Source: Candidatus Zixiibacteriota bacterium
GTDB lineage: Bacteria; Zixibacteria; MSB-5A5; GN15; JACZUZ01
Assembly (NCBI GenBank): GCA_024280835.1
Contig: JAJRPJ010000017.1
Location: forward strand, 44,287-108,286
Direction of reading: 5' to 3'
DNA length: 64,000 nt
The position numbers and the translations under genes are program-made. The notes below the pieces were generated by a model. It did not search any database and had not been told where the DNA came from. It was given only the letters and a program-made list of their open reading frames with translations. This document shows, piece by piece, positions 17,482 to 27,087 of the stretch. Numbering within the stretch: the stretch's first letter is position 1; each line of letters begins with the position of its first letter.

Positions 17482-19551
17482 ATGAATATGAAGCAGAACT
17501 TCAGAATTGGCCACCGCTCGTTGCTGTTACTGGCATTTCTAATTGCTGGGACAGTTTTTGCATTTACCTATACTACTATAGATAAACGAACACAAAGCAG
17601 TTTGGAGCTTCTCCAAGGCCAAGGCCAAACTCTACTGACAATCCTGATTCAATCGGCTGACAATGCGATTCGCGCTAATGGATATTTTTGGGAGTCGTTT
17701 ATTTCGCGCGTCTCCCCTGTCGCTCAACTTACATTTGAAGATTATGATTCCGAAGATGCATTAGTTTGGTTGCACGACAATGCACCTGAGGTCACGGCGC
17801 TTTCTGTTTATCAATTTAATGACCGCTTGGCGTTGATTTCTTCAGCGACCAACACTGATATTGAACCGCACTCTGGTATTGAGTCCGACTTCTTTGAGGC
17901 GGCGAGCGCGTTGTTGGCTGACACTACGGCTTATCAATCATTGATTTTTTTGCAGGACTCATTGCATGAATCTATTACCGCCTTGTTTTTGGAAATTGAC
18001 TCGACACGTTCACAGGGGCTGTGTATGGCGCTTGATTTTCCAGATTTGTGGGAGATGGAAAATGATATTGGTATTGGGCCGTTGATTCAGCGTCTCGGTG
18101 AGGCTCCTAATGTTGTTTATATTCTGTTTCAGGACCCAGATGGTTTGGTTTTTTCTTCAACAGAAGTTGATTCGGCTTTGGCAATTGACGCTGATCCTTT
18201 TTTGTCGGCGACATTCGCTGGTGACACATCGACGACACGTGTTTGGAGTTTTCAGGGTGAGGAAGTTATTGAATTTGTAGAGCCGTTTACTTCGACACTC
18301 TACCCTGCGGGACTTTTTCGTTTGGGGATATCACTAGAGCGTTTCACGGCAGCTAAATCTGAGTTTAATCGCCAAATGATAGCTTTGGCGCTAATTCTGT
18401 TTTTGGTGGCGGCTTTGATTCCACTTTATTTAGGACTTCGCAAGGAGCGTACTGCGCTTGGAATTTCACTGGCGCGAACACAATCACTGTCGGCGACAAT
18501 TTTGGAGAGTATGCGTTCTGGAGTTATTGCTATTAACTCTGATAATTCAGTTGAGCTGGTTAATCAACAAATCGGTGAAATGTTTTGTCTCGGTGAAGAT
18601 TTACGCGGCGCTAGAGATTGGCGGCGGACGGGGCTAGCTGATTTCTTACCTGCAGATATATTTGAGAGAGAAAACATTGTTGAGAGTGAGAATGTCACGA
18701 CACATGAATTCGAGGTTGTTGTGGCTGGTGAGCGTAAGTGTTTTTTGTATACTGTGGCTGTAATTCCTTCAGATGGTTCTGGCGATTCTGGTAAGGCTTT
18801 GGTGATGTATGATTACACGCATCAACGCGAACTTGAGGCCAGCAATGCGCGGCGTGAACGATTGGTTGAATTGGGAGATTTGGCCGCTGGTGTGGCGCAT
18901 GAGATTCGCAATCCGCTTAATGCTATTTCATTGGCGGCTCAACGTCTGGATGCGGAATTCTCTGAACAAATTACTACTGACCGTAAAGAGTTTTCGTTTT
19001 TTACTTCGCAAATCAATAAGGAGACTACGCGTCTGGATGGGATTGTTAGTCGTCTGCTGGGCTTGACTAGAGCTCCGAAGTTGGCTCCTGAGATTCATTC
19101 TGTTGGTGAGGTTATAGAAGAGTGGTTGCGATTTATGCAGCCTGAACTAGAACGTGACAGTGTCACTCTGGTTGCGGAAGTTGATCTTTCGATTGTGGCG
19201 CGATTTGAGAAAGATAAGCTTCGTCAGGCGCTGGGGAATTTGTATCGTAACTCTGTTGAGGCTTTCGCGGATAAGAATGAGCCTAGAAACAGTAGTAGTG
19301 AGCGTTTGAAGATGTTGATAGAACTGGAAAAGACCGAAGAAACTGTTTGTGTGGTCGTTAGCGACAATGGACCTGGTATCTCTGAGGAGATTGTCGGCAA
19401 GCTTTTCACCCCTTACTTTACTACGAAGGCTGAAGGCTCGGGTCTTGGTTTGTCTATTTGCTTTCGGTTGATAGCCGATATGGGTGGGGCATTGGAGTAT
19501 GACAGCAGTTATGCTGACGGGGCGAGATTTACTATTACTTTACCTACCTAG
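17482..19551 (+). CDS. Membrane sensor histidine kinase (NtrB/AtoS-like), orphan
   Basis: A 689-residue two-component sensor. A first membrane helix lies at about 12-30, then a periplasmic sensor region of about 260 residues, and a second helix at about 294-315 (IALALILFLVAALIPLYLGL). A PAS-like domain follows (SATILESMRSGVIAINSDNSVELVNQ, about 340-450). The HisKA box is AAGVAHEIRNPLNAIS with the phosphorylated His473, and the ATPase boxes are N (LGNLYRNSVEAF), G1 (DNGPGIS) and G2 (GSGLGLSI). The order fits NtrB/ZraS-type kinases that signal to sigma-54 activators. No response regulator is adjacent, so its partner is elsewhere. There is no clear Shine-Dalgarno sequence before the ATG. Confidence 0.9.
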   Translation: MNMKQNFRIGHRSLLLLAFLIAGTVFAFTYTTIDKRTQSSLELLQGQGQTLLTILIQSADNAIRANGYFWESFISRVSPVAQLTFEDYDSEDALVWLHDNAPEVTALSVYQFNDRLALISSATNTDIEPHSGIESDFFEAASALLADTTAYQSLIFLQDSLHESITALFLEIDSTRSQGLCMALDFPDLWEMENDIGIGPLIQRLGEAPNVVYILFQDPDGLVFSSTEVDSALAIDADPFLSATFAGDTSTTRVWSFQGEEVIEFVEPFTSTLYPAGLFRLGISLERFTAAKSEFNRQMIALALILFLVAALIPLYLGLRKERTALGISLARTQSLSATILESMRSGVIAINSDNSVELVNQQIGEMFCLGEDLRGARDWRRTGLADFLPADIFERENIVESENVTTHEFEVVVAGERKCFLYTVAVIPSDGSGDSGKALVMYDYTHQRELEASNARRERLVELGDLAAGVAHEIRNPLNAISLAAQRLDAEFSEQITTDRKEFSFFTSQINKETTRLDGIVSRLLGLTRAPKLAPEIHSVGEVIEEWLRFMQPELERDSVTLVAEVDLSIVARFEKDKLRQALGNLYRNSVEAFADKNEPRNSSSERLKMLIELEKTEETVCVVVSDNGPGISEEIVGKLFTPYFTTKAEGSGLGLSICFRLIADMGGALEYDSSYADGARFTITLPT

Positions 19552-19583
19552 CCAATAGACTTTTCATAGGATATCTGCATTAC

Positions 19584-19620
19584 AAAAAAGCCTTCGATGA
19601 TTGTTATCATCGAAGGCTTT
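19584..19620. terminator. Bidirectional terminator between kinase and citrate synthase genes
   Basis: Perfect 14-bp stem AAAGCCTTCGATGA (19587-19600) / TCATCGAAGGCTTT (19607-19620) with a 6-base loop and A/T on both flanks, placed between convergent genes. Confidence 0.85.
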
Positions 19621-19656
19621 GTAATTACTGAGTAATCAATACTTTGAATATGCGTG

Positions 19657-20946
19657 CTAGACTTTTACTGGTTGCTCGAATTGCGAGACTACCCAGTCAC
19701 TGGTTACAGACTTTGGTCTGATAATCGGCATGCCCATCGCGCGGCTCAGCACGAGTTGGGAGATTAGCCCCAGTGAGCGTGAGACGGCGAACATGACTGT
19801 GTAATAGCGATATTCGGTTAGGCCATAGTGGTAGAGCATCGAGCCAGTGATGGCGTCGACATTCGGGAATGGGCTTTTGGCTTTACCGTGTTCACGCAAC
19901 ACATCTGGGATGAGTCGATAGATTTTGTCGACAATCGTCACTAGTGGCTCATCGGCGAGATATTTCTCAGCGAAGTTATGGAAGCCGATGAAGCGGGGGT
20001 CTGGGCAACGCAGTACGGCGTGTCCATAGCCAGGAATCACTTGTCCACCATTGAGAATCTCCCAAGCATATTCGACGAGTTGGTCGTCGGTTGGGATGCC
20101 ATTGTAGCGATCACGAATACCTAGAACGAAGCGTAGGCACTCTTGATTAGCTAGACCATGAAGTGGGCCAGCGAGACCATTAAGACCTGCCGAGACTGAG
20201 TAGTATGGGTCTGAAAGAGCCGAGGCAACTGTTGCGCAACTGAAGGCTGAGACATTTCCACCTTCGTGATCGGCGTGGAGATTCAAATAAAGGTTAATGA
20301 ACTTGGCGAATTCGTCTTGGTCGACATCCATGCCCAACATTTGAGCGTAGTTGGCACCCCATCCCAGTTCTGGTTTTGAGGCAATCGGATCACCTTTTTC
20401 GTAGCGCATGCGATAGACGGCGGCTGCGATAGTCGGGATTTTTGCAATGAGGTTTAGTCCATCTTCGAGAGCGGCTTCCCAGTAATCTGGCTTTTTCATA
20501 CCCTCGAAATAACGAGTGCGGAAAACGGATTCGTGTTCAAGCGCCAAGATGCAGGTGTTGAGCATGGCCATCGGATGTGAGCCAGCGGGCAAAGCGCGCA
20601 AGACATCGAAAACATAGTCTGGCACTTCTGAGCGACGGGCAAAATCCTGATCGAGATCATGGGCTTCGGCTTCGCTCGGAAGCTCGCCAGTTAGTAAGAG
20701 CCAGAAGATATCTTCTGGGGTGCGGTCAGCGAGGTCCAGAATTGGTTGGCCGCGCACAATTAGACCTTTGTCTGGTGTGACGACGGAAGTATCGCAAATC
20801 AATCCTTTGATTCCGCGCATACCACCGAACATTTGCGCTACGGTAACGTCCGAGACTTTTTCGGCGCCATATTTTGTGACAATGTCCTTGGCTTGCTGAC
20901 GCAAACCTGGGACTTGGGCGGCAAATTTATCAATTAATTTAGACAT
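19657..20946 (-). CDS. gltA: Citrate synthase, mitochondrial-like type
   Basis: Condenses acetyl-CoA and oxaloacetate to citrate at the entry of the TCA cycle. The 429-residue protein has MFGGMRGIKGLICDTSVVTPDKGLIVRG, catalytic-histidine regions LNGLAGPLHGLANQE and GQVIPGYGHAVLRCPDPRF, and the C-terminal LTEYRYYTVMFAVSRSLGLISQLVLSRAMGMPIIRPKS. The GYGHAVLRxxDPRF form and overall length are those of the eukaryote-like Si-citrate synthases found in some bacteria, rather than the E. coli hexameric type. The ATG at 20946 is preceded by AAGGAG, so I reject a 24-residue extension. It is monocistronic, 308 bases downstream of the zinc-ribbon gene. Confidence 0.94.
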   Translation of the reverse strand: MSKLIDKFAAQVPGLRQQAKDIVTKYGAEKVSDVTVAQMFGGMRGIKGLICDTSVVTPDKGLIVRGQPILDLADRTPEDIFWLLLTGELPSEAEAHDLDQDFARRSEVPDYVFDVLRALPAGSHPMAMLNTCILALEHESVFRTRYFEGMKKPDYWEAALEDGLNLIAKIPTIAAAVYRMRYEKGDPIASKPELGWGANYAQMLGMDVDQDEFAKFINLYLNLHADHEGGNVSAFSCATVASALSDPYYSVSAGLNGLAGPLHGLANQECLRFVLGIRDRYNGIPTDDQLVEYAWEILNGGQVIPGYGHAVLRCPDPRFIGFHNFAEKYLADEPLVTIVDKIYRLIPDVLREHGKAKSPFPNVDAITGSMLYHYGLTEYRYYTVMFAVSRSLGLISQLVLSRAMGMPIIRPKSVTSDWVVSQFEQPVKV

Positions 20947-21254
20947 GGTAAAACTCCTTCTCGATGAACTTAAACCGCGCTCGGCGCTGATTTGTTCATT
21001 TTTACTACAGCCCCTCAAAACTGTTGAAACCGGTGAACCACATTCGGATACCTAGCCGGCTCAATCAGTAGCGTGAAAGGACTAGAGCTAAAGTCCTTCG
21101 CTCATGTTTTATATAGAGTGATTCAAAATAGCTGTCAAGAGATTGCGGTATAATAGACCGCTTAATTGACTTTATACTCAAGCGATGACGTTTGAGCGAC
21201 ATCTGAGGTGGTTGGAGCGACGATTCGTGGTGATTTGCAGTGAGTGGCGGTAGT
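20947..21254. other. Intergenic region upstream of citrate synthase gene
   Basis: About 310 bases. It includes a small inverted repeat AAGGACT (21077-21083) / AGTCCTT (21092-21098), which lies about 130 bases upstream of the citrate synthase start and could be a leader hairpin or a repeat remnant. No gene is seen. Confidence 0.4.
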
Positions 21255-21593
21255 TCAATTGGACTTGGATGAACTACTTTTTGATGATTTTGAAGAGGTC
21301 GATTTCGAAGAGGTTGTGGGCTTGGCTGGAGTCGATTTTGTTTCGGTTTTCTTGGAGGTGTCTGTACTTGAAGATTTACTACTGTCAGCCTTGGCGGACT
21401 TGTTGTAGCTGTCGGAGCGGTAGTCGGTGATATAGAAACCGCTGCCTTTGAAAATCAGCCCTGCCCCGCCTGTGATTACTCGGCGTGTCTTGCCTTGGCA
21501 ATTCGGGCAAGTTTCGATGGCGCTGTCGGTAATTGGTTGAAACTCCTCGAATTCGTGGGCGCATTCGGGACATTTGTATTGGTAAGTTGGCAT
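21255..21593 (-). CDS. FmdB-type zinc-ribbon protein with Ser/Lys-rich tail
   Basis: A 112-residue protein of the FmdB/putative regulatory protein family. The zinc ribbon is MPTYQYKCPECAHEFEEF with cysteines at 8, 11, 29 and 32 (CxxC...CPNC), followed by the conserved KTRRVITGGAGLIFKGSGFYITDYR. The last 45 residues are low-complexity Ser/Lys/Thr. The family is very widespread, with a proposed regulatory role first noted near formamidase genes; the actual function is unknown. It is the last gene of the pepA-prfB-pta-aminotransferase cluster, 32 bases after the aminotransferase. Confidence 0.88.
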   Translation of the reverse strand: MPTYQYKCPECAHEFEEFQPITDSAIETCPNCQGKTRRVITGGAGLIFKGSGFYITDYRSDSYNKSAKADSSKSSSTDTSKKTETKSTPAKPTTSSKSTSSKSSKSSSSKSN

Positions 21594-21625
21594 GGGTGAT
21601 CTTGTTCCTTAATTGATGCTTGCGA

Positions 21626-22894
21626 TTATTGCGCGAGGCCTTCTTTGATTCTTAGGCAACCTTTTTCGACGAGGTCTTTGTTGGTTGAGAAGGAAAGTCG
21701 CAAGTAGTTACCAGCGCCGAAGGCTTCGCCTGGAGTGGTGGCCACTCCGAGTTCTTCTATGAAGAACATGCAGACATCGGTGGCGTTGTTGACTGTCTTC
21801 CCGCCCAAGTTTTTGCCCAGCTTTCTACCCAGATTTCTACCAAAGAGTCCTGAGACATCTATCATTGTGTAGTAGGCGCCGCTCGGTTCGAGGATTTTCA
21901 AATGTGGAGTTGAGCCGAGGATTTTCGATACTAGCGCGCGTTTCTCAAGGAGGTCTGGGATTAGAGCCGCAAAGAAGGGTTCGTTTTCACCTGTGACATC
22001 GGCCTCCAGCGCTCCAAGCGCGGCGGCTTGCGAAATTGATGAGGCATTTGAAGTTGAATGACTTTGTAGTCTTGCGGCTCCACCGATTACAGCAACTGGA
22101 CCGAGAGCATAGCCGACTCGCCAACCAGTCATAGCGTAAGTTTTTGAGAATCCATTGACGACTATTAGACGATCAACGTCGACTTTATTTGAATCAAGAG
22201 GACTGTAATGTGTATTTGGTGGATAGACTATGCGCTCGTAGATTTCATCTGAGAGAATCCAAATACCTAGTTCTGAGCAGATTTCACAAAGTGAGTCGAT
22301 TGACTCTTTGGGATAGACGGCGCCAGTTGGGTTACTTGGGGTGTTGAGGATGACGACTTTGGTGGCGTCTGTGATCGCGGCCTTGAAACTTTCGATGTTG
22401 ATTTGGAAGCCGTCATCAATGGTGGTTTCAACGACGACCATCTTGGCGCCAGCGGCGACTATTTGTTCTGGGTAACTGACCCAATAGGGGCTGAAAGTGA
22501 TGACTTCGTCACCTGCCCCGCAGAGGGATAGAAGGATATTGAAGAGCGATTGTTTGGCTCCCGCGCTTACCAGAACTTGATTGAGCGCATAGTCGGAATT
22601 GTGTTCGCGTTTGTATTTGTCACAAATCGCTTGGCGAAGTTCTGTGGTTCCGGTGTTGAGAGTGTAGCGTGTTTGGTTATTGTCAATGGCATTGGCTCCA
22701 GCGCGTTTGGCTGAGTCAGGTGTGTCACATGCGAGTTCGCCTGCCGAGAGGGCGATGATATCTTTGCCAGCGAGGCGCAATGAGGTTGCTAGGGCGCCGA
22801 TTTGCATTGTCTTTGAGGGTGAAATCTTGTTGGCTAACTCTGAGAGTTGACCGCGTTTTTCACGCTTACTTGTGTCTATTGTTTTGGTTTCCAT
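21626..22894 (-). CDS. Pyridoxal-phosphate aminotransferase (class I, aspartate aminotransferase-like)
   Basis: Transfers an amino group from an amino acid, probably aspartate, to a 2-oxoacid. The 422-residue protein begins SKTMQIGALATSLRLAGKDIIALSAGELACDTP and has the PLP lysine in VNGFSKTYAMTGWRVGYALGP (about residue 250), the NPSNPTGAVY substrate loop and the C-terminal arginine region NYLRLSFSTN. This is the class Ib/AspC-thermophile type. An odd insertion near residue 350 carries an NLGRKLGKNLGGK repeat absent from typical homologues. It is likely co-transcribed after pta with a 56-base gap. Exact substrate preference is not decidable by eye. Confidence 0.9.
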   Translation of the reverse strand: METKTIDTSKREKRGQLSELANKISPSKTMQIGALATSLRLAGKDIIALSAGELACDTPDSAKRAGANAIDNNQTRYTLNTGTTELRQAICDKYKREHNSDYALNQVLVSAGAKQSLFNILLSLCGAGDEVITFSPYWVSYPEQIVAAGAKMVVVETTIDDGFQINIESFKAAITDATKVVILNTPSNPTGAVYPKESIDSLCEICSELGIWILSDEIYERIVYPPNTHYSPLDSNKVDVDRLIVVNGFSKTYAMTGWRVGYALGPVAVIGGAARLQSHSTSNASSISQAAALGALEADVTGENEPFFAALIPDLLEKRALVSKILGSTPHLKILEPSGAYYTMIDVSGLFGRNLGRKLGKNLGGKTVNNATDVCMFFIEELGVATTPGEAFGAGNYLRLSFSTNKDLVEKGCLRIKEGLAQ

Positions 22895-22950
22895 GCCTGT
22901 TACCGATTCATTCCGATTTGACTGACTTGCTAGTAAGGTTGCCTACAAGC

Positions 22951-23982
22951 TTAACTAAGCTGACTTTGTGACATCAGAGTTTCTGACATCAATGATGTTA
23001 TTGCCACGACATTGACGATGTCTTGAGCGCTGCAGCCTCTTGATAAATCATTGGCTGGACGAGCTAGTCCTTGAATGATTGGTCCAGTGGCTGTGGCGCC
23101 TCCAAGGCGTTCGGCTAATTTATAAGCAATGTTGCCCGAGTCAAGGTCTGGGAATATCAAAACATTGGCTCGGCCCGCGACTTTCGAGTCTGGAGCTTTG
23201 CTGAGCGCTACTTGGGGATCCAGCGCGGCATCGAGTTGCAACTCTCCGTCAACAGCTAGATACGGATATTGCTCTCTTATGAGGGCCAGAGCAGAACGCA
23301 TTTTGTTTACTTTGGCGTGTGTGGCTGAGCCTTTGGTGGAGAATGAGAGCAGGGCGACCTTTGGTTCTTGGCCAGATAGGGATTGTGCGACTTGGGCGGT
23401 AGCGATAGCAATTGAGCAAAGCTCCTCGGCGGTTGGGTTCGGGACTACGGCGCTGTCGGCGAAAAAGAGTGTTCTCTCTCCTAGCGGGCTGGTTGAGGGA
23501 GTTGAAATCATAAAACTTCCTGAGACTGTGTTAATATTTGGGGCCAGTCCGATTATCTGGATTCCAGCCCGTAGGACATCCCCCGTGGTGTGAATCGCTC
23601 CAGCAACTGAGCCATCGGCGAGACCGGCTTTGACCATGGCGGCGCCGAAATATAGTGGCTCTAGGAGGAGCGCTTTGCCTTGTTCTGATGTAATGCCTTT
23701 GTGCTGGCGCGCCTCCATGATGACTTGGAGTAACTGCTCACGAAGTTTTGAATTAGCTGGATTCTCACAGCGAACATTTGGTAGTGTTAGGCCTTCTTTT
23801 TTGGCGATGGCGCTTAGCGCCGCTTTGTCGCCGATTAGAATTGGTTGTGCGATTCCTGATTCGATGATTTGGCAAACTGCCCGAAGGGTACGTGGTTCGG
23901 CGCCTTCGGGTAAGACGATTGTTTTGCCCATGTTTTTTGATAGAGATTTTGCTCTCTTGTGAATATCAGGCATGAGGGTCAT
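22951..23982 (-). CDS. pta: Phosphate acetyltransferase
   Basis: Interconverts acetyl-CoA and acetyl phosphate. The 343-residue protein corresponds to the short Pta domain (no N-terminal DRTGG/BioD part) with [42 protein letters not shown] motif (here [35 protein letters not shown]), [19 protein letters not shown], the [13 protein letters not shown] box and [35 protein letters not shown]. No acetate kinase gene is adjacent, so in this cluster it may serve acetyl-phosphate or CoA-thioester balance. The start may be M1 or M4. It lies 39 bases downstream of prfB. Confidence 0.93.
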   Translation of the reverse strand: MTLMPDIHKRAKSLSKNMGKTIVLPEGAEPRTLRAVCQIIESGIAQPILIGDKAALSAIAKKEGLTLPNVRCENPANSKLREQLLQVIMEARQHKGITSEQGKALLLEPLYFGAAMVKAGLADGSVAGAIHTTGDVLRAGIQIIGLAPNINTVSGSFMISTPSTSPLGERTLFFADSAVVPNPTAEELCSIAIATAQVAQSLSGQEPKVALLSFSTKGSATHAKVNKMRSALALIREQYPYLAVDGELQLDAALDPQVALSKAPDSKVAGRANVLIFPDLDSGNIAYKLAERLGGATATGPIIQGLARPANDLSRGCSAQDIVNVVAITSLMSETLMSQSQLS

Positions 23983-24021
23983 GGCGCTACGAATTCCATT
24001 CTGAAGATTCTATTCTGAGAA

Positions 24022-25147
24022 TTAACTGAGTGTGACTTCAGCTTCTTTGAATTGTGGGTCACTGAGATAGGCGCGGATGAATTCGTCGATTTCTCCGTCC
24101 ATGACTGCTTGCACATTTGATGTTTCGCAAGCGGTGCGGTGGTCTTTGACCATGTTGTAGGGATGGAAGACGTAGCTACGGATTTGACTTCCCCATTCGA
24201 TTTTCTTTTTGGTGTCAGAAAACTTTGACATTTTGGCGCGCTCTTCATCGAGAGCCAATTGGTAGAGGCGGGATTTGAGCACTTTCATGGCTGTCCCGCG
24301 GTTTTTTAGCTGGGAGCGCTCGGACTGACACTGGACGACGGTGTTAGTTGGCAAGTGAGTGATGCGAACTGCTGATGAGGTTTTGTTGACATGCTGACCG
24401 CCAGCCCCCGAGGCGCGGTAAGTATCGACACGTAAGTCGTCGTCATTGATTTCGATTTCGATATTGTCTTCAACGATAGGATAGACATGGACAGAGCAAA
24501 AGCTGGTGTGTCTGCGGCTGTTGGCGTCGAAGGGTGAAATGCGCACTAGCCGATGGACACCTGATTCGGCTTTTAGGTAGCCGAAGCCGAATTCGCCATG
24601 GACTTCTAATGTCGCAGATTTTAGACCAGCTTCATCACCTGGTTGGTAATCGACAAGTTTGATTTTGAAACCGCGTCTATCGGCCCAACGGTTGTACATG
24701 CGGAAGAGCATCTCGGCCCAGTCCTGTGATTCGGTTCCACCTGCGCCTGGGTGAATAGTGACGATGGCATCGCGGGCGTCATCGGTTCCAGAGAGTTGGG
24801 TGGTGAACTCGAACTCATTGACTTTGGCTGTGAGTTTTTCGGCGGAGTCTGAGAGTTCGGCGATGTCACTTGCGCTGGCCTCTCCCTCGCTGAGTTCTAT
24901 TAGTTCGGAGAGTTCATTGGTTTCATCGGTAAATTTTTGATAGTGATCGACCCAGCCCTTGTTGGAGTTGACTTCTTTGAGAACTAATTGTGCGGCCTGG
25001 TTGTCATTCCAAAACCCTTCGGCTGCGGTTTTCTTTTCTAACTCGGCAATGCGCTCTATGCGTTTGTCGATGTCAAAGGAACCTCCGCAGTTTGTCCAAG
25101 CGGAGCGTTAGTTGTTTGAGGGCTTCTTTTGTTTCTGAAAGTGTCAT
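24022..25147 (-). CDS. prfB: Peptide chain release factor 2 with programmed +1 frameshift
   Basis: Terminates translation at UGA and UAA. Translation starts at the ATG at 25147 and reads 24 codons to an in-frame TGA at 25075-25073, in the context GGAGGTTCCTTTGAC. A +1 slip on CTT lets reading continue as GAC ATC GAC without any further stop to 24022. The product is about 374 residues. The recoded part holds the codon-recognition tripeptide SPF in RISPFDANSRRHTSF and the peptidyl-hydrolase motif GGQ in ASGAGGQHVNK. The internal Shine-Dalgarno-like GGAGG, the CTT slip codon and TGA-C are the textbook autoregulatory signal. It lies between pepA (21-base gap) and pta. Confidence 0.95.
25072..25090 (-). 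promoter_or_regulatory. prfB: prfB programmed frameshift signal
   Basis: Minus-strand sequence CTGCGGAGGTTCCTTTGAC. GGAGG acts as internal Shine-Dalgarno, CTT is the slippery codon, TGA (25075-25073) the in-frame stop and C the disfavoured following base. Low RF2 activity favours the +1 shift, so RF2 controls its own synthesis. Confidence 0.92.
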
Positions 25148-25168
25148 GCTTTAGTTTCGTTTCACAAG

Positions 25169-26680
25169 TTACATTTGTTTCCAGTTTGCGAGTGTCTCGA
25201 TTAGGAGACGTACGCCGAATCCTGAGGGGCCTTTGGGTGAATATGGTTGGCCGCTGGGTTCTAGGTCGACATAGGCGATGTCAATGTGCGCCCAAGGGTA
25301 GTCGCCGATGAACTCTTTTAGGAACGCGGCGGCTGTAGCGGTTCCAGCTGGACGGCCACCGCTGTTGACCAAATCGGCAATGGCGGATTTCATTTGCGTG
25401 GTGAATTCTGGCCAAAGTGGGAGCTCCCAGACTTTTTCGGCGGTGGCTTTTGAGCCTGCGCGTAGTCGGTCTAGAACGGTTTTGCTGGTACCGAGGATTG
25501 GAGCGCCAGCATAGCCGAGGGCGAATAGTGTCGCGCCCGTTAGAGTGGCTATGTCGATTACCGCTTGCGGGTTGAATTTGTTGGCATAGTCGAGGGCATC
25601 GGCGAGGATTAGGCGGCCTTCGGCGTCGGTGTTGATGATTTCAATTGTTTTGCCGTTGCGGGCGGTGACGATGTCACCTGGTTTTAGAGCGTCACCTGAG
25701 GGCATGTTTTCTGTGGTCGGAACTAACGCGACGACATTCAATTTGACTTTTAGTCTGGCTATCGCAGACATGGTGGAAATGACGACTGCTGAGCCTGTCA
25801 TGTCGCCTTTCATTTCGTACATGTTCATGCCCGGTTTGAGCGAGATTCCGCCTGTGTCGAAGGTGACACCTTTGCCGACTAGAACGACTGGGGCTTGACC
25901 TTTGCGGCCGCCATCGTATTGCATGATGATGAATCTGGCTTGGTTTTCTGATGAGCCTTTGTTGACTGCCAGTAGAGCGCCCATGCGCTCTTTTTCGATT
26001 TGGGTGACATTGAGGACTTTGACTGAGAAGCCATCGCGTTTGCCGAGGCCTTTGGCTTTTTCAGCGAGCTTGGCTGGCGTTAGGTAGTTCGAGGGATGAA
26101 ACGCTAGGCGCCTGCATTGGCTGACTGCGGCGCCGATGATTGCGCCTCGCTCGACGCCTTTGCTGGTTTTATTTTCGACTTTGCGGTTAGCACACAGGAC
26201 GCTGATTGTTTGGTTGGTCTCTTTTTTGACTTCGGGGTCACTTTTGTAGTCGAGCATTTTCCAAGAGCCAAGGCGGTAGCCCTCGACCAAGGCTTGGGCG
26301 CGGTTGGCGTCGAGTTCGCTTTGGCAATCGAAGATTACATCTTCGGCTTTTTTGACTGCGACGTGTCGCGAGATTGTTCCTGCGGCTTGGCGGAAGTTAT
26401 CGAGTTTGATCCCTGCGCGTTTGCCGACACCAGTTAGCAGGATATTTCGCACTCCCCATCCCGCTGGAGCGCGAAACAGCGCTGTCGAGTTTAGTTTGCC
26501 TGCGAATTCATCATTGGCGTAGACGGCGCTGACTGCGCCTTCGGTTTCGAAGTCTAGTTGTTTGAGAAATGACCCTGAAGGGGCCTCTGACTCGTAACAG
26601 AGATAGATCAATGTATCGCCGACAACTTTGGTTGCGTCACCGACTTGGGTGAGGAAGTTTTTGGATTTTAGTGAAGCCAT
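25169..26680 (-). CDS. pepA: Leucyl aminopeptidase (M17)
   Basis: Cytosolic binuclear zinc or manganese aminopeptidase removing N-terminal residues from peptides. The 503-residue protein has the C-terminal catalytic domain with VGKGVTFDTGGISLKPG (metal ligands K270, D275), MKGDMTGSAVV (D293) and the family signature NTDAEGRL (350-357; D352, E354). The N-terminal domain (about 1-170) is the usual macro-like regulatory domain. The length is typical of hexameric PepA. AAAAGGAG precedes the ATG. It is the first gene of the cluster continuing with prfB, pta, aminotransferase and fmdB-like genes. Confidence 0.95.
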   Translation of the reverse strand: MASLKSKNFLTQVGDATKVVGDTLIYLCYESEAPSGSFLKQLDFETEGAVSAVYANDEFAGKLNSTALFRAPAGWGVRNILLTGVGKRAGIKLDNFRQAAGTISRHVAVKKAEDVIFDCQSELDANRAQALVEGYRLGSWKMLDYKSDPEVKKETNQTISVLCANRKVENKTSKGVERGAIIGAAVSQCRRLAFHPSNYLTPAKLAEKAKGLGKRDGFSVKVLNVTQIEKERMGALLAVNKGSSENQARFIIMQYDGGRKGQAPVVLVGKGVTFDTGGISLKPGMNMYEMKGDMTGSAVVISTMSAIARLKVKLNVVALVPTTENMPSGDALKPGDIVTARNGKTIEIINTDAEGRLILADALDYANKFNPQAVIDIATLTGATLFALGYAGAPILGTSKTVLDRLRAGSKATAEKVWELPLWPEFTTQMKSAIADLVNSGGRPAGTATAAAFLKEFIGDYPWAHIDIAYVDLEPSGQPYSPKGPSGFGVRLLIETLANWKQM

Positions 26681-27087
26681 GCTAACTCCTTTTATCTTAC
26701 CAGACTATATTCTTCAGACCGTATGGCTGAGATTTTCAGCCATGGTAAGGAAGAGATATTGTTGGGTTGGCGCAAGTGTTGAGATGTGTGAGGGAAAAAC
26801 GGAAGATTTAGGGCTCGGGCCATTCCAAGCGGAGGCGCTGGGTTTCACGCTTTCTGCGGCGCTCTCGAGCTTAGCTTGCGTTTCTTTCCCCAATCAATGC
26901 CACAAACGCAGGACTCTTGAGCAATGCAGGAGTATTCCATTTTCATGAGCAGCGCTTGCTTTGGTGTTTTCTGCTTGACGCTTCGCTTAAAATCAGTAGA
27001 TTCTTGACAGTGACCTTTTCGGTTTGCTTTGCCGCTTCGTCTTTCCGTTTCCTGATACATACCAACAACAAGTCATAGGTGTCTTTA
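26681..27087. other. Intergenic gap between divergent pepA and phosphoesterase genes
   Basis: About 400 bases. Small reading frames here look random. No RNA gene or repeat is recognised; promoters for both flanking genes should lie here. Confidence 0.4.
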
